Positions 16,406-23,113 of a DNA stretch of 64,000 nt are shown one piece after another. The stretch is taken from positions 1 through 64,000 of the forward strand of contig JAHFST010000015.1 in NCBI GenBank assembly GCA_023265625.1, read 5' to 3'. Position 1 is the stretch's first letter. Every line of letters begins with the position of its first letter. Position numbers and translations under genes: made by a program. The DNA comes from Deltaproteobacteria bacterium (GTDB lineage Bacteria; UBA10199; JACPAL01; JAHFST01). The notes below the pieces were generated by a model. It did not search any database, was not told the origin of the DNA, and saw nothing but the letters and a program-made list of their open reading frames with translations.

Positions 16406-16939
16406 ATGTGGGGTGCACGCATAACCGGGGCTTTATCCTCTTTCCTGCCAGGGCAGGCTGCGCGGCGTTTGGCGCGTGAGCAGGCCTGGGAGGAGTTGAC
16501 GCCTGTGCTGGACGCCGTTCCTACTGGTCGCCCCAGCGGTTCGTTCCAGGTGGATCAGGCCTCCTTAGTGGTGATCAGCTCGCCAACCGTTGGTGGCACA
16601 CTGAGCCATCGCATGGCAACATACCAGGGCCAGTATTGGGCCGAAAGGTGGGATTGCAGTGGGTTCCGTGAGGTGAAAAGCGGAAATAACGCAGCATCTT
16701 TCACGGTGAGTTCTCTTGCAACACAGCTATTTCGAGGGGAAGAATTGGCCCTGGTGAATGTGGCCATTATGCCCGGGTGTATTGCAGCGGCCATGTGGTA
16801 TTCTTTTCTGACGGAAATGGATCCCGGCCTTTTCTTAGCAGCCGTCCATCAGGATACTGACCGCCCCTTTTTGCATCTCAGTTTCCGTGGTGATCATTTC
16901 CTCTCCGCCGGGACCTGGAGAACCTTTCCGGGAGGCTGA
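16406..16939 (+). CDS. orphan protein
   Basis: A 177-residue protein started at ATG 16406, with GAGAGGA eight bases upstream. It begins GARITGALSSFLPGQAARRL and has no recognised domain, signal peptide or membrane segment. A frame continuing up to 16292 exists but overlaps the HlyIII-like gene. An AACAACTTTTT sequence upstream resembles half of the recurrent promoter, but no CGATAA box follows at the right distance. Function unknown. Confidence 0.55.
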   Translation: MWGARITGALSSFLPGQAARRLAREQAWEELTPVLDAVPTGRPSGSFQVDQASLVVISSPTVGGTLSHRMATYQGQYWAERWDCSGFREVKSGNNAASFTVSSLATQLFRGEELALVNVAIMPGCIAAAMWYSFLTEMDPGLFLAAVHQDTDRPFLHLSFRGDHFLSAGTWRTFPGG

Positions 16940-17060
16940 TCCTCTCCTTGCCCTTGTCGGCCTCATCCGAAAAATGGGGGACGTTGTTGACTACGTAAAC
17001 TATCCTTTCCATATGGCTAGAGAGCCAAACTCATAAGTTTATCTAGTCCCCTAAATCCGG

Positions 17061-17392
17061 CCGGAATAATAAAAGTTGCCCCTTTTTTATAATTTCTTCT
17101 AAATTCCCCAAATGCCTCGACCCACAGTTGCTGAACTGATTCTTTTTTTGAACCTCCAAGCCCACCCGGAAGGCGGCTACTATGCCGAAACCTACCGTGC
17201 TGCGGGGAGTATCCCTCGCGGTGTGCTTTTGGGTGGGTTCCACGGCGATCGCAATTACTCGACGGGGATCTATTACCTACTTCCGGCCGGGGCCAAGTCG
17301 CGGCTCCATCGGTTGGTGCCGGATGAGATGATGCATTTTTACCTGGGAGATCCGTTGACCTTGGTCATCATTGATCCCCAGGGGAGGGTGGA
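17061..17392. repeat. 332-bp duplication, truncated copy
   Basis: Near-identical to 20188-20519 (offset 3127). It carries the start of the cupin gene and the -35 half of the divergent sigma-28-like promoter, but the -10 is changed to CCGGATTT, so that promoter is probably dead here. Confidence 0.95.
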
Positions 17393-17429
17393 AATGAATA
17401 TGGTGCCAGGCACGCGTAGAACTCCATGA
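17112..17429 (+). pseudogene. truncated DUF985 cupin, duplicate copy
   Basis: The first 94 codons match the intact cupin at 20239 almost exactly, then the frame runs into a transposase-type element at about 17393 and stops after 11 foreign codons. The second half of the cupin, including the conserved GLLGCTVAPGFDFADFE strand, is missing and does not reappear beyond the element, so insertion came with a deletion. Probably non-functional. Confidence 0.85.
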
Positions 17430-18250
17430 AAAATAACAGGTCATCGTCCGAAAATCGAACGCTACCGTCCGAAATTCGGACGGTTTTGGAAAAAAAGGAT
17501 GTTTTTTAAGGCTATTTTTGGTTGGCATCGGAATTGCTTACTCATCTCTGTCATGGGAAGACCACCCCGAGTTCAGGACTCTGAACTCCATTTTCATGTC
17601 ATCACTCGCTGCAATAATAACGCCTTTTCTTTTGAGTCTGATGAAGACTTCGCCACCTATTTGGACATTTTGAGGTTCTTCAAACAAAAACATCATTTTA
17701 CTCTCTTCAATTATGAGCTCATGAATTCCCACGTTCATCTTCTGTTGCAACCATCACCACATGTTTCTCTTCACAAAACTATGCTGCTCATCAATTGGTC
17801 ATTTGCCAGAGACTACAACAGTCGGAAAAACAGAAAAGGTCACTTCTGGTTAAACCGATACAAGTCAATTCCTGTTGAAACCGACCGATATGCCTTGGAT
17901 CTCATGCGTTATATCAACCGAAATCCAGTCCGTGCCGGTATGGTTCAGAACCCCGGAGATTGGAAATGGAGTGGCTATCGTTTTTATGCCTATGGAGAAC
18001 CAAATACCTTACTGGAGTACCATCCAGCTTATTTGGGACTAAGCTTACAACCCCAAATACGACAGCAAGCCTTTGTTGATTACGTTTGCATGGTACTCCC
18101 CGAAGGCAATACTAGAAGGCCTGAATGGAGTGATGCCCCTTTTATTGGGTCGGAACTATTTGGTCGACAATTGGGGTTATCCTCAGGTTAAACAGGTTTG
18201 GCAAGATCTTACCCCTTCATTTTCAATAGGTTGCAAGCGTGCCTGGCACC
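17402..18250 (+). mobile_element. Y1 (REP-associated type) transposase element
   Basis: A single Y1 transposase gene lies between perfect 14-bp inverted ends: GGTGCCAGGCACGC at 17402-17415 and its complement at 18237-18250. A 21-bp palindrome (arms ACCGTCCGAA, 17464-17484) precedes the gene and could be the single-stranded hairpin substrate. The left end cuts the duplicated cupin and the right end abuts the glyoxalase-like gene. The element type is inferred from gene and end structure; exact borders are not known. Confidence 0.75.
17553..18191 (+). CDS. Y1 transposase (REP-associated tyrosine transposase type)
   Basis: A 212-residue IS200-like Y1 transposase. The start MGRPPRVQDSELHFHVITRC matches the usual beginning of this group. 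The HUH metal motif appears as NSHVHLLL, and MRYINRNPVRAGM contains the candidate nucleophilic Tyr in the conserved helix before WSGYR. Such enzymes act on single-stranded hairpin ends and mobilise REP-type repeats. Codons upstream to 17499 are open but lie before the normal start. It appears intact. Confidence 0.88.
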   Translation: MGRPPRVQDSELHFHVITRCNNNAFSFESDEDFATYLDILRFFKQKHHFTLFNYELMNSHVHLLLQPSPHVSLHKTMLLINWSFARDYNSRKNRKGHFWLNRYKSIPVETDRYALDLMRYINRNPVRAGMVQNPGDWKWSGYRFYAYGEPNTLLEYHPAYLGLSLQPQIRQQAFVDYVCMVLPEGNTRRPEWSDAPFIGSELFGRQLGLSSG

Positions 18251-18279
18251 AAAGGAAAGTTGTGAAAAGCACAAAACTT

Positions 18280-18663
18280 TCACCCTTCCAACAACTCAAT
18301 CTCATACCCATCCGGATCATCCACAAAAGCCATCTTGGTCTTGCCGCTGGGAGTGAGGCCGGGGCCCCAGCTCAGGTCATAGCCATGTTTTTTCAATCGC
18401 TGCTGAACCGCCTCAATCGATGCCACCGCATAGGCCATGTGCCCGTAAGCGTCCCCTCGAGTATAAGAGTGGGTATCCCAATTGTGAGTCAACTCCATCA
18501 GCGGTCCACCCAATGGATCATCCTTGGAGCGCAAAAAGGCGAGTGTGAACCGGTCTTTTTCATGATCCTCACGCCGCACCAACTCAAACCCCAGGCCGTC
18601 GCAATAAAAGGCGAGTGATTTGTCCAAATCGGTGACGCGGATCATGGTGTGTAGGTATTTCAT
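18280..18663 (-). CDS. gloA: lactoylglutathione lyase / glyoxalase I
   Basis: A 127-residue VOC-fold enzyme close to E. coli GloA, which isomerises the methylglyoxal-glutathione adduct to S-lactoylglutathione. Metal ligands fit the family: His in MKYLHTMIRV, Glu in LMELTHNW, His in AYGHMAYAV and Glu in DPDGYEIELLE. Length is normal. Its 3' end lies 30 bp from the transposase element. Ni or Zn preference cannot be decided here. Confidence 0.92.
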   Translation of the reverse strand: MKYLHTMIRVTDLDKSLAFYCDGLGFELVRREDHEKDRFTLAFLRSKDDPLGGPLMELTHNWDTHSYTRGDAYGHMAYAVASIEAVQQRLKKHGYDLSWGPGLTPSGKTKMAFVDDPDGYEIELLEG

Positions 18664-18665
18664 TT

Positions 18666-18870
18666 TTACAACGGATATCCATCCGCCTCCAGCACCGCCA
18701 GGGCAATCTGGCGCCTGGCTTCGATCACCTTTTTTTGGTGTCAGTGCCGGCCAAGATATGGCTGACGCGTTGCACGACTGAATCCAGGGCGTAGACCTTC
18801 CCGATCATGTCGGCGATATCTCTCAAAACCTCCTGCTCTTCGGCCACCCTCAGATGTGATCGGTTCGGTT
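18666..18870 (-). pseudogene. C-terminal remnant of an acyl-CoA dehydrogenase
   Basis: On the minus strand the frame LRVAEEQEVLRDIADMIGKV continues as YALDSVVQRVSHILAGTD and then, after a frameshift at a run of seven A, as VIEARRQIALAVLEADGYPL and a stop. This matches the extreme C-terminal helices of the long acyl-CoA dehydrogenases. A TAA precedes it and the catalytic part is missing. It lies between gloA and the DUF885-like gene. Confidence 0.7.
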
Positions 18871-18894
18871 AATAAAATGTTGTGCTATTTTTGG

Positions 18895-20157
18895 CTAAAT
18901 TAAATCTCCCTCCAATGGAGTCAGCGCCAGTGGTCCATCCTTAACCCAGGCCCGGATTTGACTGGGCGTAGCTGGTTCGGTCAGGATGCGATTGGCCCAG
19001 TAGAGTTTTCCTTCGGGACGGTCGAAGAGGGCCTGCATCGAAGGAAGTCCCAGGTAATAGGTGAAGGGATAGGCCCGGCCAAAGACCTTGATAAATTGCA
19101 GTGTGCGTGCCGCACCTTCGTCAGTTTCCAGCCGCCACTTCTTGGTGTAGTTCAGGGCCTCCTGCTCCGAGCTGCCTTGTTCTAACATGAGACACATGTT
19201 TCCTTGGGCCGAGCGCAGGGCGCTGTCAATTTCGGTGATCCGTTGTTCCCGTTTCGCATCAAGGTTACTTCGGTCCGCGCGCGCGAATAGGGATTGCTGA
19301 AAGGCGATGATCTCATCGGGGCTCATGAGTACTTGCAACCCGAGCATGGCCAGGGTCTCGCTCACCAGGCACCAGGGGGAGCCGAACAGGGAAATGAGAT
19401 GCTCGACGCGCCCCTGCCCGATCCCCAAGAGGGCCTCATGAATCGAAAGATCGGCAGCATGACCCGGCCAGGCTTCATGGGCGCCGATTAGGGCCAGTTG
19501 GGGCAACTCCATCGGCTTGCTTCCGTTGAACTTGACCCCGGCCCGAAAGGCCCCTAGATAAAAGTTGTAGCCGCTCCAAGATACATTGAACTTCAATCCC
19601 AAGGCGATGGTGGCCATCTCCGGTAAGGGAAAAAAGGCGGAGGTCATGGCCCGCAATGAGGGTAATATGTCCGCTTCCAATAGTTGCAGGGCCTGGTCTG
19701 CAGGGATGGCACGTCGTTCGACGATGTGTTGTTGATAACGCGTGGCCAGGGGCTCGGTGCTTGAGGGGAGTAAATCCGACAACTCACGATGGAGTTCGTC
19801 CAGCTGACTTTCTTCCGTCCAAAGCGGATCGATGTCATAGCAGGCCCGCATTTCGTCCCGCAGCGAAATCGGTTCCCCGGCCACCACCCGAGCCCTCATT
19901 TCCAGGGCACGCAGATTGGATGCCAAATAATGCCGACGCTGCGGATGCCCTTCGAGGGTCGATCTTAACTCCTCTCGCAGCCGTCCCGCCTCTGCGATAA
20001 TTCCGGAGACGGGATACAGAGCTGGATCTTCGATAATGGGTTTGAGCTCCAGTGGGCCGTAGTAGGCATCCACATAGCCGGGAGTGTGAATATTCAATTG
20101 GTGCGCCAGTTGGACAAACCTCGTGGCGATTCCATCCAACGGAGAAATAGGGGGCAT
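18895..20157 (-). CDS. DUF885-like metallopeptidase
   Basis: A 420-residue protein started at 20157, with AAAGGAG before the ATG. The motif GAHEAWPGHAADLS (HExxPGH) is that of the DUF885 family, thought to be zinc peptidases related to M32/thermolysin-like folds, with Glu in SETLAMLG as a possible third ligand. The start PLDGIATRFVQLAHQLNIHTPGYVDAYYGP is also typical. No signal peptide, so it is probably cytosolic. A sigma-28-like promoter lies at 20181-20206. Upstream in-frame codons to 20370 read through the divergent cupin and are not real. Confidence 0.78.
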   Translation of the reverse strand: MPPISPLDGIATRFVQLAHQLNIHTPGYVDAYYGPLELKPIIEDPALYPVSGIIAEAGRLREELRSTLEGHPQRRHYLASNLRALEMRARVVAGEPISLRDEMRACYDIDPLWTEESQLDELHRELSDLLPSSTEPLATRYQQHIVERRAIPADQALQLLEADILPSLRAMTSAFFPLPEMATIALGLKFNVSWSGYNFYLGAFRAGVKFNGSKPMELPQLALIGAHEAWPGHAADLSIHEALLGIGQGRVEHLISLFGSPWCLVSETLAMLGLQVLMSPDEIIAFQQSLFARADRSNLDAKREQRITEIDSALRSAQGNMCLMLEQGSSEQEALNYTKKWRLETDEGAARTLQFIKVFGRAYPFTYYLGLPSMQALFDRPEGKLYWANRILTEPATPSQIRAWVKDGPLALTPLEGDLI

Positions 20158-20180
20158 GAGGGGGCTCCTTTTGCTGATCT

Positions 20181-20206
20181 TTATCGTCCGGAATAATAAA
20201 AGTTGC
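20181..20206 (-). promoter_or_regulatory. sigma-28-like promoter of DUF885 gene
   Basis: Minus-strand GCAACTTT (20206-20199), 10 bp, GACGATAA (20188-20181), with an AAAGGAG site and ATG 20157 downstream. A mutated duplicate stands at 17061-17079. Promoter role inferred. Confidence 0.6.
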
Positions 20207-20519
20207 CCCTTTTTTATAATTTCTTCTAAATTCCCCAAATGCCTCGACCCACAGTTGCTGAACTGATTCGTTTTTTGAACCTCCAATCCCACCCGGAAGG
20301 CGGCTACTATGCCGAAACCTACCGTGCTGCGGGGAGTATCCCTCGCGGTGTGCTTTTGGGTGGTTTCCACGGCGATCGCAATTACTCGACGGGGATCTAT
20401 TACCTACTTCCGGCCGGGGCCAAGTCGCGGCTCCATCGGTTGGTGCCGGACGAGATGATGCATTTTTACCTGGGGGATCCGTTGACCTTGGTCATCATTG
20501 ATCCCCAGGGGAGGGTGGA
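20188..20519. repeat. 332-bp duplication, intact copy
   Basis: Source-like copy of 17061-17392, covering the 5' part of the intact cupin gene and part of the divergent promoter. Confidence 0.95.
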
Positions 20520-20745
20520 GGAGACCGTCTTGGGGTCTGATTTATCGCGAGGACATCAATTGCAGAAAGTCATTCCCGGCGGGTCTTGGTTTGGGCTCTA
20601 TCCGAATCCGGGGACCGAGTACGGCCTGCTTGGTTGCACGGTGGCGCCTGGGTTTGATTTTGCCGATTTTGAGGTGGGGGAGCGGCAGGCTCTCCTGCAA
20701 GCCTTTCCCAAGGCCCAAGAAATTATTCTTAAACTAACGGACTAA
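20239..20745 (+). CDS. DUF985 cupin protein
   Basis: A 168-residue cupin of the DUF985 family (YML079W-like fold). LNLQSHPEGGYYAETYRA, STGIYYLLPAGAKSRLHRL and VAPGFDFADFE are the conserved strands. The family binds small ligands and its function is unknown in most bacteria. The following DUF167 gene starts on the base after the stop, so the two form an operon. The same two genes each have a damaged duplicate nearby (17112, 22865). Confidence 0.88.
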   Translation: MPRPTVAELIRFLNLQSHPEGGYYAETYRAAGSIPRGVLLGGFHGDRNYSTGIYYLLPAGAKSRLHRLVPDEMMHFYLGDPLTLVIIDPQGRVEETVLGSDLSRGHQLQKVIPGGSWFGLYPNPGTEYGLLGCTVAPGFDFADFEVGERQALLQAFPKAQEIILKLTD

Positions 20746-20964
20746 ATGAAGATCTCAGTCACCGTCAAACCCCAGGCCAGAAAGACCAAGGTGGAGCGAC
20801 TCCCGGACGGCTCCTACCGCGTGGCGGTATCAGCTCCCGCTCATGAGGGGCGGGCCAATGAGGCGGTGATTGAGGTATTGGCGGATTTTTTTGATGTTCC
20901 CAAATCGCGGGTTGAAATCGTCAGCGGTGCCTCGGGGCGGAAAAAGATCGTCGAGATTGGATAA
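20746..20964 (+). CDS. DUF167/YggU family protein
   Basis: A 72-residue protein of the YggU family (DUF167). VTVKPQARKTKVERLPDGSY and AHEGRANEAVIEVLADFF, then VEIVSGASGRKKIVEI, are the full signature. Structure is known for E. coli YggU, its role is not. It begins directly after the cupin stop (TAAATG), so translation is probably coupled. Confidence 0.92.
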   Translation: MKISVTVKPQARKTKVERLPDGSYRVAVSAPAHEGRANEAVIEVLADFFDVPKSRVEIVSGASGRKKIVEIG

Positions 20965-20967
20965 AAT

Positions 20968-21894
20968 TTAACGCTGAGGCCGCCGCCAGTTCCCTACATC
21001 CATCTTCAACGAGAGGCCTTGGGAATGCAACCAATCTTTGACGTCTTTGAGTGACTTGCGTCCAAAATTCCGGATCCTTAACAAATCTCCCTCTGTCTTC
21101 TGTACGAGTTCACCAATGAATTCTACGCCAACACTCCGGAGACCTGTTTTCACTCTCTCCGGCAAAGCGAAGTCTCTCGTGTCTAACGGAAGAGATCGGT
21201 TCAGCAACGCTCTTTTATCAAAGGGAACCGGGATTCGATCTGATGGCCCGGGGGGCAATCTTTCTCCTCCGGCGCAGTCGAATACCTGCAATGCCTGTTC
21301 ACTAGGATCAATAGGAACGTAAGCCGCCCCGTGCGCTCTAGCTCGCAAAACTAACATCATGCCCGCGTCATTGGTTGCGAACCTAGCTAGCTTCCCCCAC
21401 GATTCGGGAACTAGTTGAATAGGAACCAGTCCCTCGGACGCTGCGGCAGGGGCTTCGAAATCCAGAACAAACTCAACATCTTCCAGTTTCAACATCCTGT
21501 GAATCCGCATATCCGTACCCTCTGCAGAAAGGGCCACACACACGGAGATCAACATCGGGTTTGAAGTCAGCCCAAGTGCCGCAACACCCAAGGCAGCGAG
21601 CCGATTTGGGTCCTCAACCTGAGAGGCACTGAACAATATCAGCTCGAACTGCCGAGATTCCGGCGACCCCTCAATGGCCAGGTAGGCAGTCGGTTGTTCC
21701 GATCCCACATCCAGCAACAGTAGCTGGGGGCAAAGTGTCTGCGGGTTAGAGGCTTTCGCAATGTCCCTCATAGCACCCGCTGCAAATACCTGAGCCGTGC
21801 GCTCTCCTGGAGCGGCGGCATTAATGGACCTCAATAATTCCACCATCGGAGCAAGGCCAGGAACCGGACTACCCAAAGCAGTGACATTTCCCAT
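20968..21894 (-). CDS. orphan domain fused to an RNA polymerase alpha-CTD
   Basis: A 308-residue protein. Residues 228-300 are an RNA polymerase alpha C-terminal domain: DFALPERVKTGLRSVGVEFI, then GELVQKTEGDLLRIRNFGRK and SLKDVKDWL. Compared with E. coli alpha, the DNA-contact residues R265, G296, K298 and S299 are kept (R247, G278, K280, S281 here), while N268 is T250. Residues 1-220 are not the alpha N-terminal assembly domain and match nothing I know. It could bind UP-element DNA or contact activators without being a polymerase subunit. AAAGGAG precedes the ATG, and a sigma-28-like promoter lies at 21935-21962. Confidence 0.82.
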   Translation of the reverse strand: MGNVTALGSPVPGLAPMVELLRSINAAAPGERTAQVFAAGAMRDIAKASNPQTLCPQLLLLDVGSEQPTAYLAIEGSPESRQFELILFSASQVEDPNRLAALGVAALGLTSNPMLISVCVALSAEGTDMRIHRMLKLEDVEFVLDFEAPAAASEGLVPIQLVPESWGKLARFATNDAGMMLVLRARAHGAAYVPIDPSEQALQVFDCAGGERLPPGPSDRIPVPFDKRALLNRSLPLDTRDFALPERVKTGLRSVGVEFIGELVQKTEGDLLRIRNFGRKSLKDVKDWLHSQGLSLKMDVGNWRRPQR

Positions 21895-21934
21895 AAACTA
21901 TCTCCTTTAAAAGTCCATTCACATTCAGCATCCG

Positions 21935-21962
21935 TTATCGGCTGCCCCGGGGAGAAAGTTGC
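21935..21962 (-). promoter_or_regulatory. sigma-28-like promoter of alpha-CTD fusion gene
   Basis: Minus-strand GCAACTTT (21962-21955), 12 bp, GCCGATAA (21942-21935), an exact match to the FliA -10. A leader of about 34 nt with AAAGGAG precedes ATG 21894. Promoter role inferred. Confidence 0.65.
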
Positions 21963-22152
21963 TAAATATTTATCTTATCGGCGGGGGCAAGGGAAAGTGC
22001 GCCCAGATAGGAGAAAATGTATTCCGTCAGTACACAGTCAGGATGAGGTTTTCAGTCACGGGTGGAATGGTTCAAAATAAGTAAGACGGAGGAGCTTAAA
22101 CATTTGAAATTACTTGGAAAATTTATTTGACTCAGTTTTAATAATATCATAC

Positions 22153-22169
22153 TATCTGATTATCAGATA
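22153..22169. promoter_or_regulatory. palindromic operator of the AbrB-PIN pair
   Basis: TATCTGAT - T - ATCAGATA, perfect 8-bp arms, 17 bp before the antitoxin start and within an AT-rich promoter region. It is probably bound by the AbrB-type antitoxin. The rest of the 292-bp gap (21895-22186) holds the divergent sigma-28-like promoter and nothing else I can name. Confidence 0.65.
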
Positions 22170-22186
22170 ATTTACTAAAGGGGCTT

Positions 22187-22480
22187 ATGTCGGTTGAAGT
22201 GACCAAAATTGGTAAGCGGGGGATGGTGGTGATTCCATCGGGGATGAGGCGGGTGTTTGGGTTGGAGGAGGGGAGTTTGGTGATTGCCGAGCAGCGGGAG
22301 GAGGGGGTTTTGTTCCGTCCGGCGGTGGCGCTTCCTACGGAGATTTATTCGTCGGAGCGGCGCGCCGAGTTTTTGCTCTCCAATGCGGTTGACCCGGCGG
22401 ATTACCAGGCGGCCATGGAAGAAGTCAAAAAAATGGGGTTAGACCCTGCCAAGATCAAACATTATCAGCCCGAATCCTGA
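22187..22480 (+). CDS. AbrB/MazE-type antitoxin
   Basis: A 97-residue protein. Residues 1-47 are a SpoVT/AbrB swapped-hairpin DNA-binding domain (VEVTKIGKRGMVVIPSGMRR, FGLEEGSLVIAEQREEGVLF). The C-terminal half (DPADYQAAMEEVKKMGLDPAK) would bind the toxin. It is followed after four bases by a PIN gene. A palindrome at 22153-22169 is the probable operator. Confidence 0.85.
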   Translation: MSVEVTKIGKRGMVVIPSGMRRVFGLEEGSLVIAEQREEGVLFRPAVALPTEIYSSERRAEFLLSNAVDPADYQAAMEEVKKMGLDPAKIKHYQPES

Positions 22481-22484
22481 CATC

Positions 22485-22868
22485 TTGTTTTTGGATGCGA
22501 ATGTGCTCTTCTCCGCCGCTTATCGGGAGAAGCCCGGCCTTCTGCAACTTTGGCATCTTGCCCACGTGTCTTTGATCACCTCCTCTTACGCCCTGGAGGA
22601 GGCCAGAAGGAATCTTGCGGAAGAGGTGCAAAAGGGGCGTTTGGTAAAATTGGTTCAAAGCATGCGTCTCATCAAGGAGCCTCCGAATGACCTCAAGATG
22701 CCCAGTGGCATCAATCTGCCGGAAAAAGATCGCCCCATTTTGCTCGCGGCCATTGCCGGGCGGGCGACCCATTTGATCACCGGGGATCTTCGTGATTTTG
22801 GTCCCTATTTTTTTCAAAAGGTGGAGGGTGTGCTGATCCTGCCTCCGGGAGCCTACTTGAAAGAATGA
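22485..22868 (+). CDS. PIN-domain toxin
   Basis: A 127-residue PIN-domain protein. FLDANVLFSAAY provides the first Asp, SSYALEEARRNL the Glu, and EKDRPILLAAIAGRATHLITGDLRDFG the C-terminal acidic pair. The start is a TTG four bases after the antitoxin stop; upstream in-frame codons (ISPNPDIL) could belong if another non-ATG start is used. It would be an RNase held inactive by the AbrB-type partner. Its stop overlaps the first codon of a duplicated DUF167 remnant. Confidence 0.82.
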   Translation: MFLDANVLFSAAYREKPGLLQLWHLAHVSLITSSYALEEARRNLAEEVQKGRLVKLVQSMRLIKEPPNDLKMPSGINLPEKDRPILLAAIAGRATHLITGDLRDFGPYFFQKVEGVLILPPGAYLKE

Positions 22869-23083
22869 AGATCTTAGTCACCGTCAAACCCCAGGCCAGA
22901 AAGACCAAGGTGGAGTGACTCCCGGACGGGTCCTACCGCGTGGCGGTATCAGCTCCCGCTCATGAGGGGCGGGCCAATGAGGCGGTGATTGAGGTATTGG
23001 CGGAGTTTTTTGATGTTTCCAAGTCGCGGGTTGAAATCGTCAGCGGTGCCTCGGGGCGGAAAAAGATCGTCGAGATTTCATAG
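22865..23083 (+). pseudogene. DUF167/YggU duplicate with nonsense codon
   Basis: A full-length, highly similar copy of the gene at 20746-20964 (offset 2119), broken by a TGA in place of the CGA codon 19 (KVE-stop-LPDGS). A few other changes (for example V to S at the end) show drift. Pseudogene, unless reinitiation occurs. Confidence 0.92.
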
Positions 23084-23113
23084 CGCTTTTGCGGGGAATT
23101 GGAAAGTTGGAAT

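Noticed and set aside
17043-17243. Minus-strand frame over the truncated cupin
   Set aside because: It is the antisense shadow of the duplicated cupin sequence; the same shadow artificially extends the DUF885 gene at 20157-20370.
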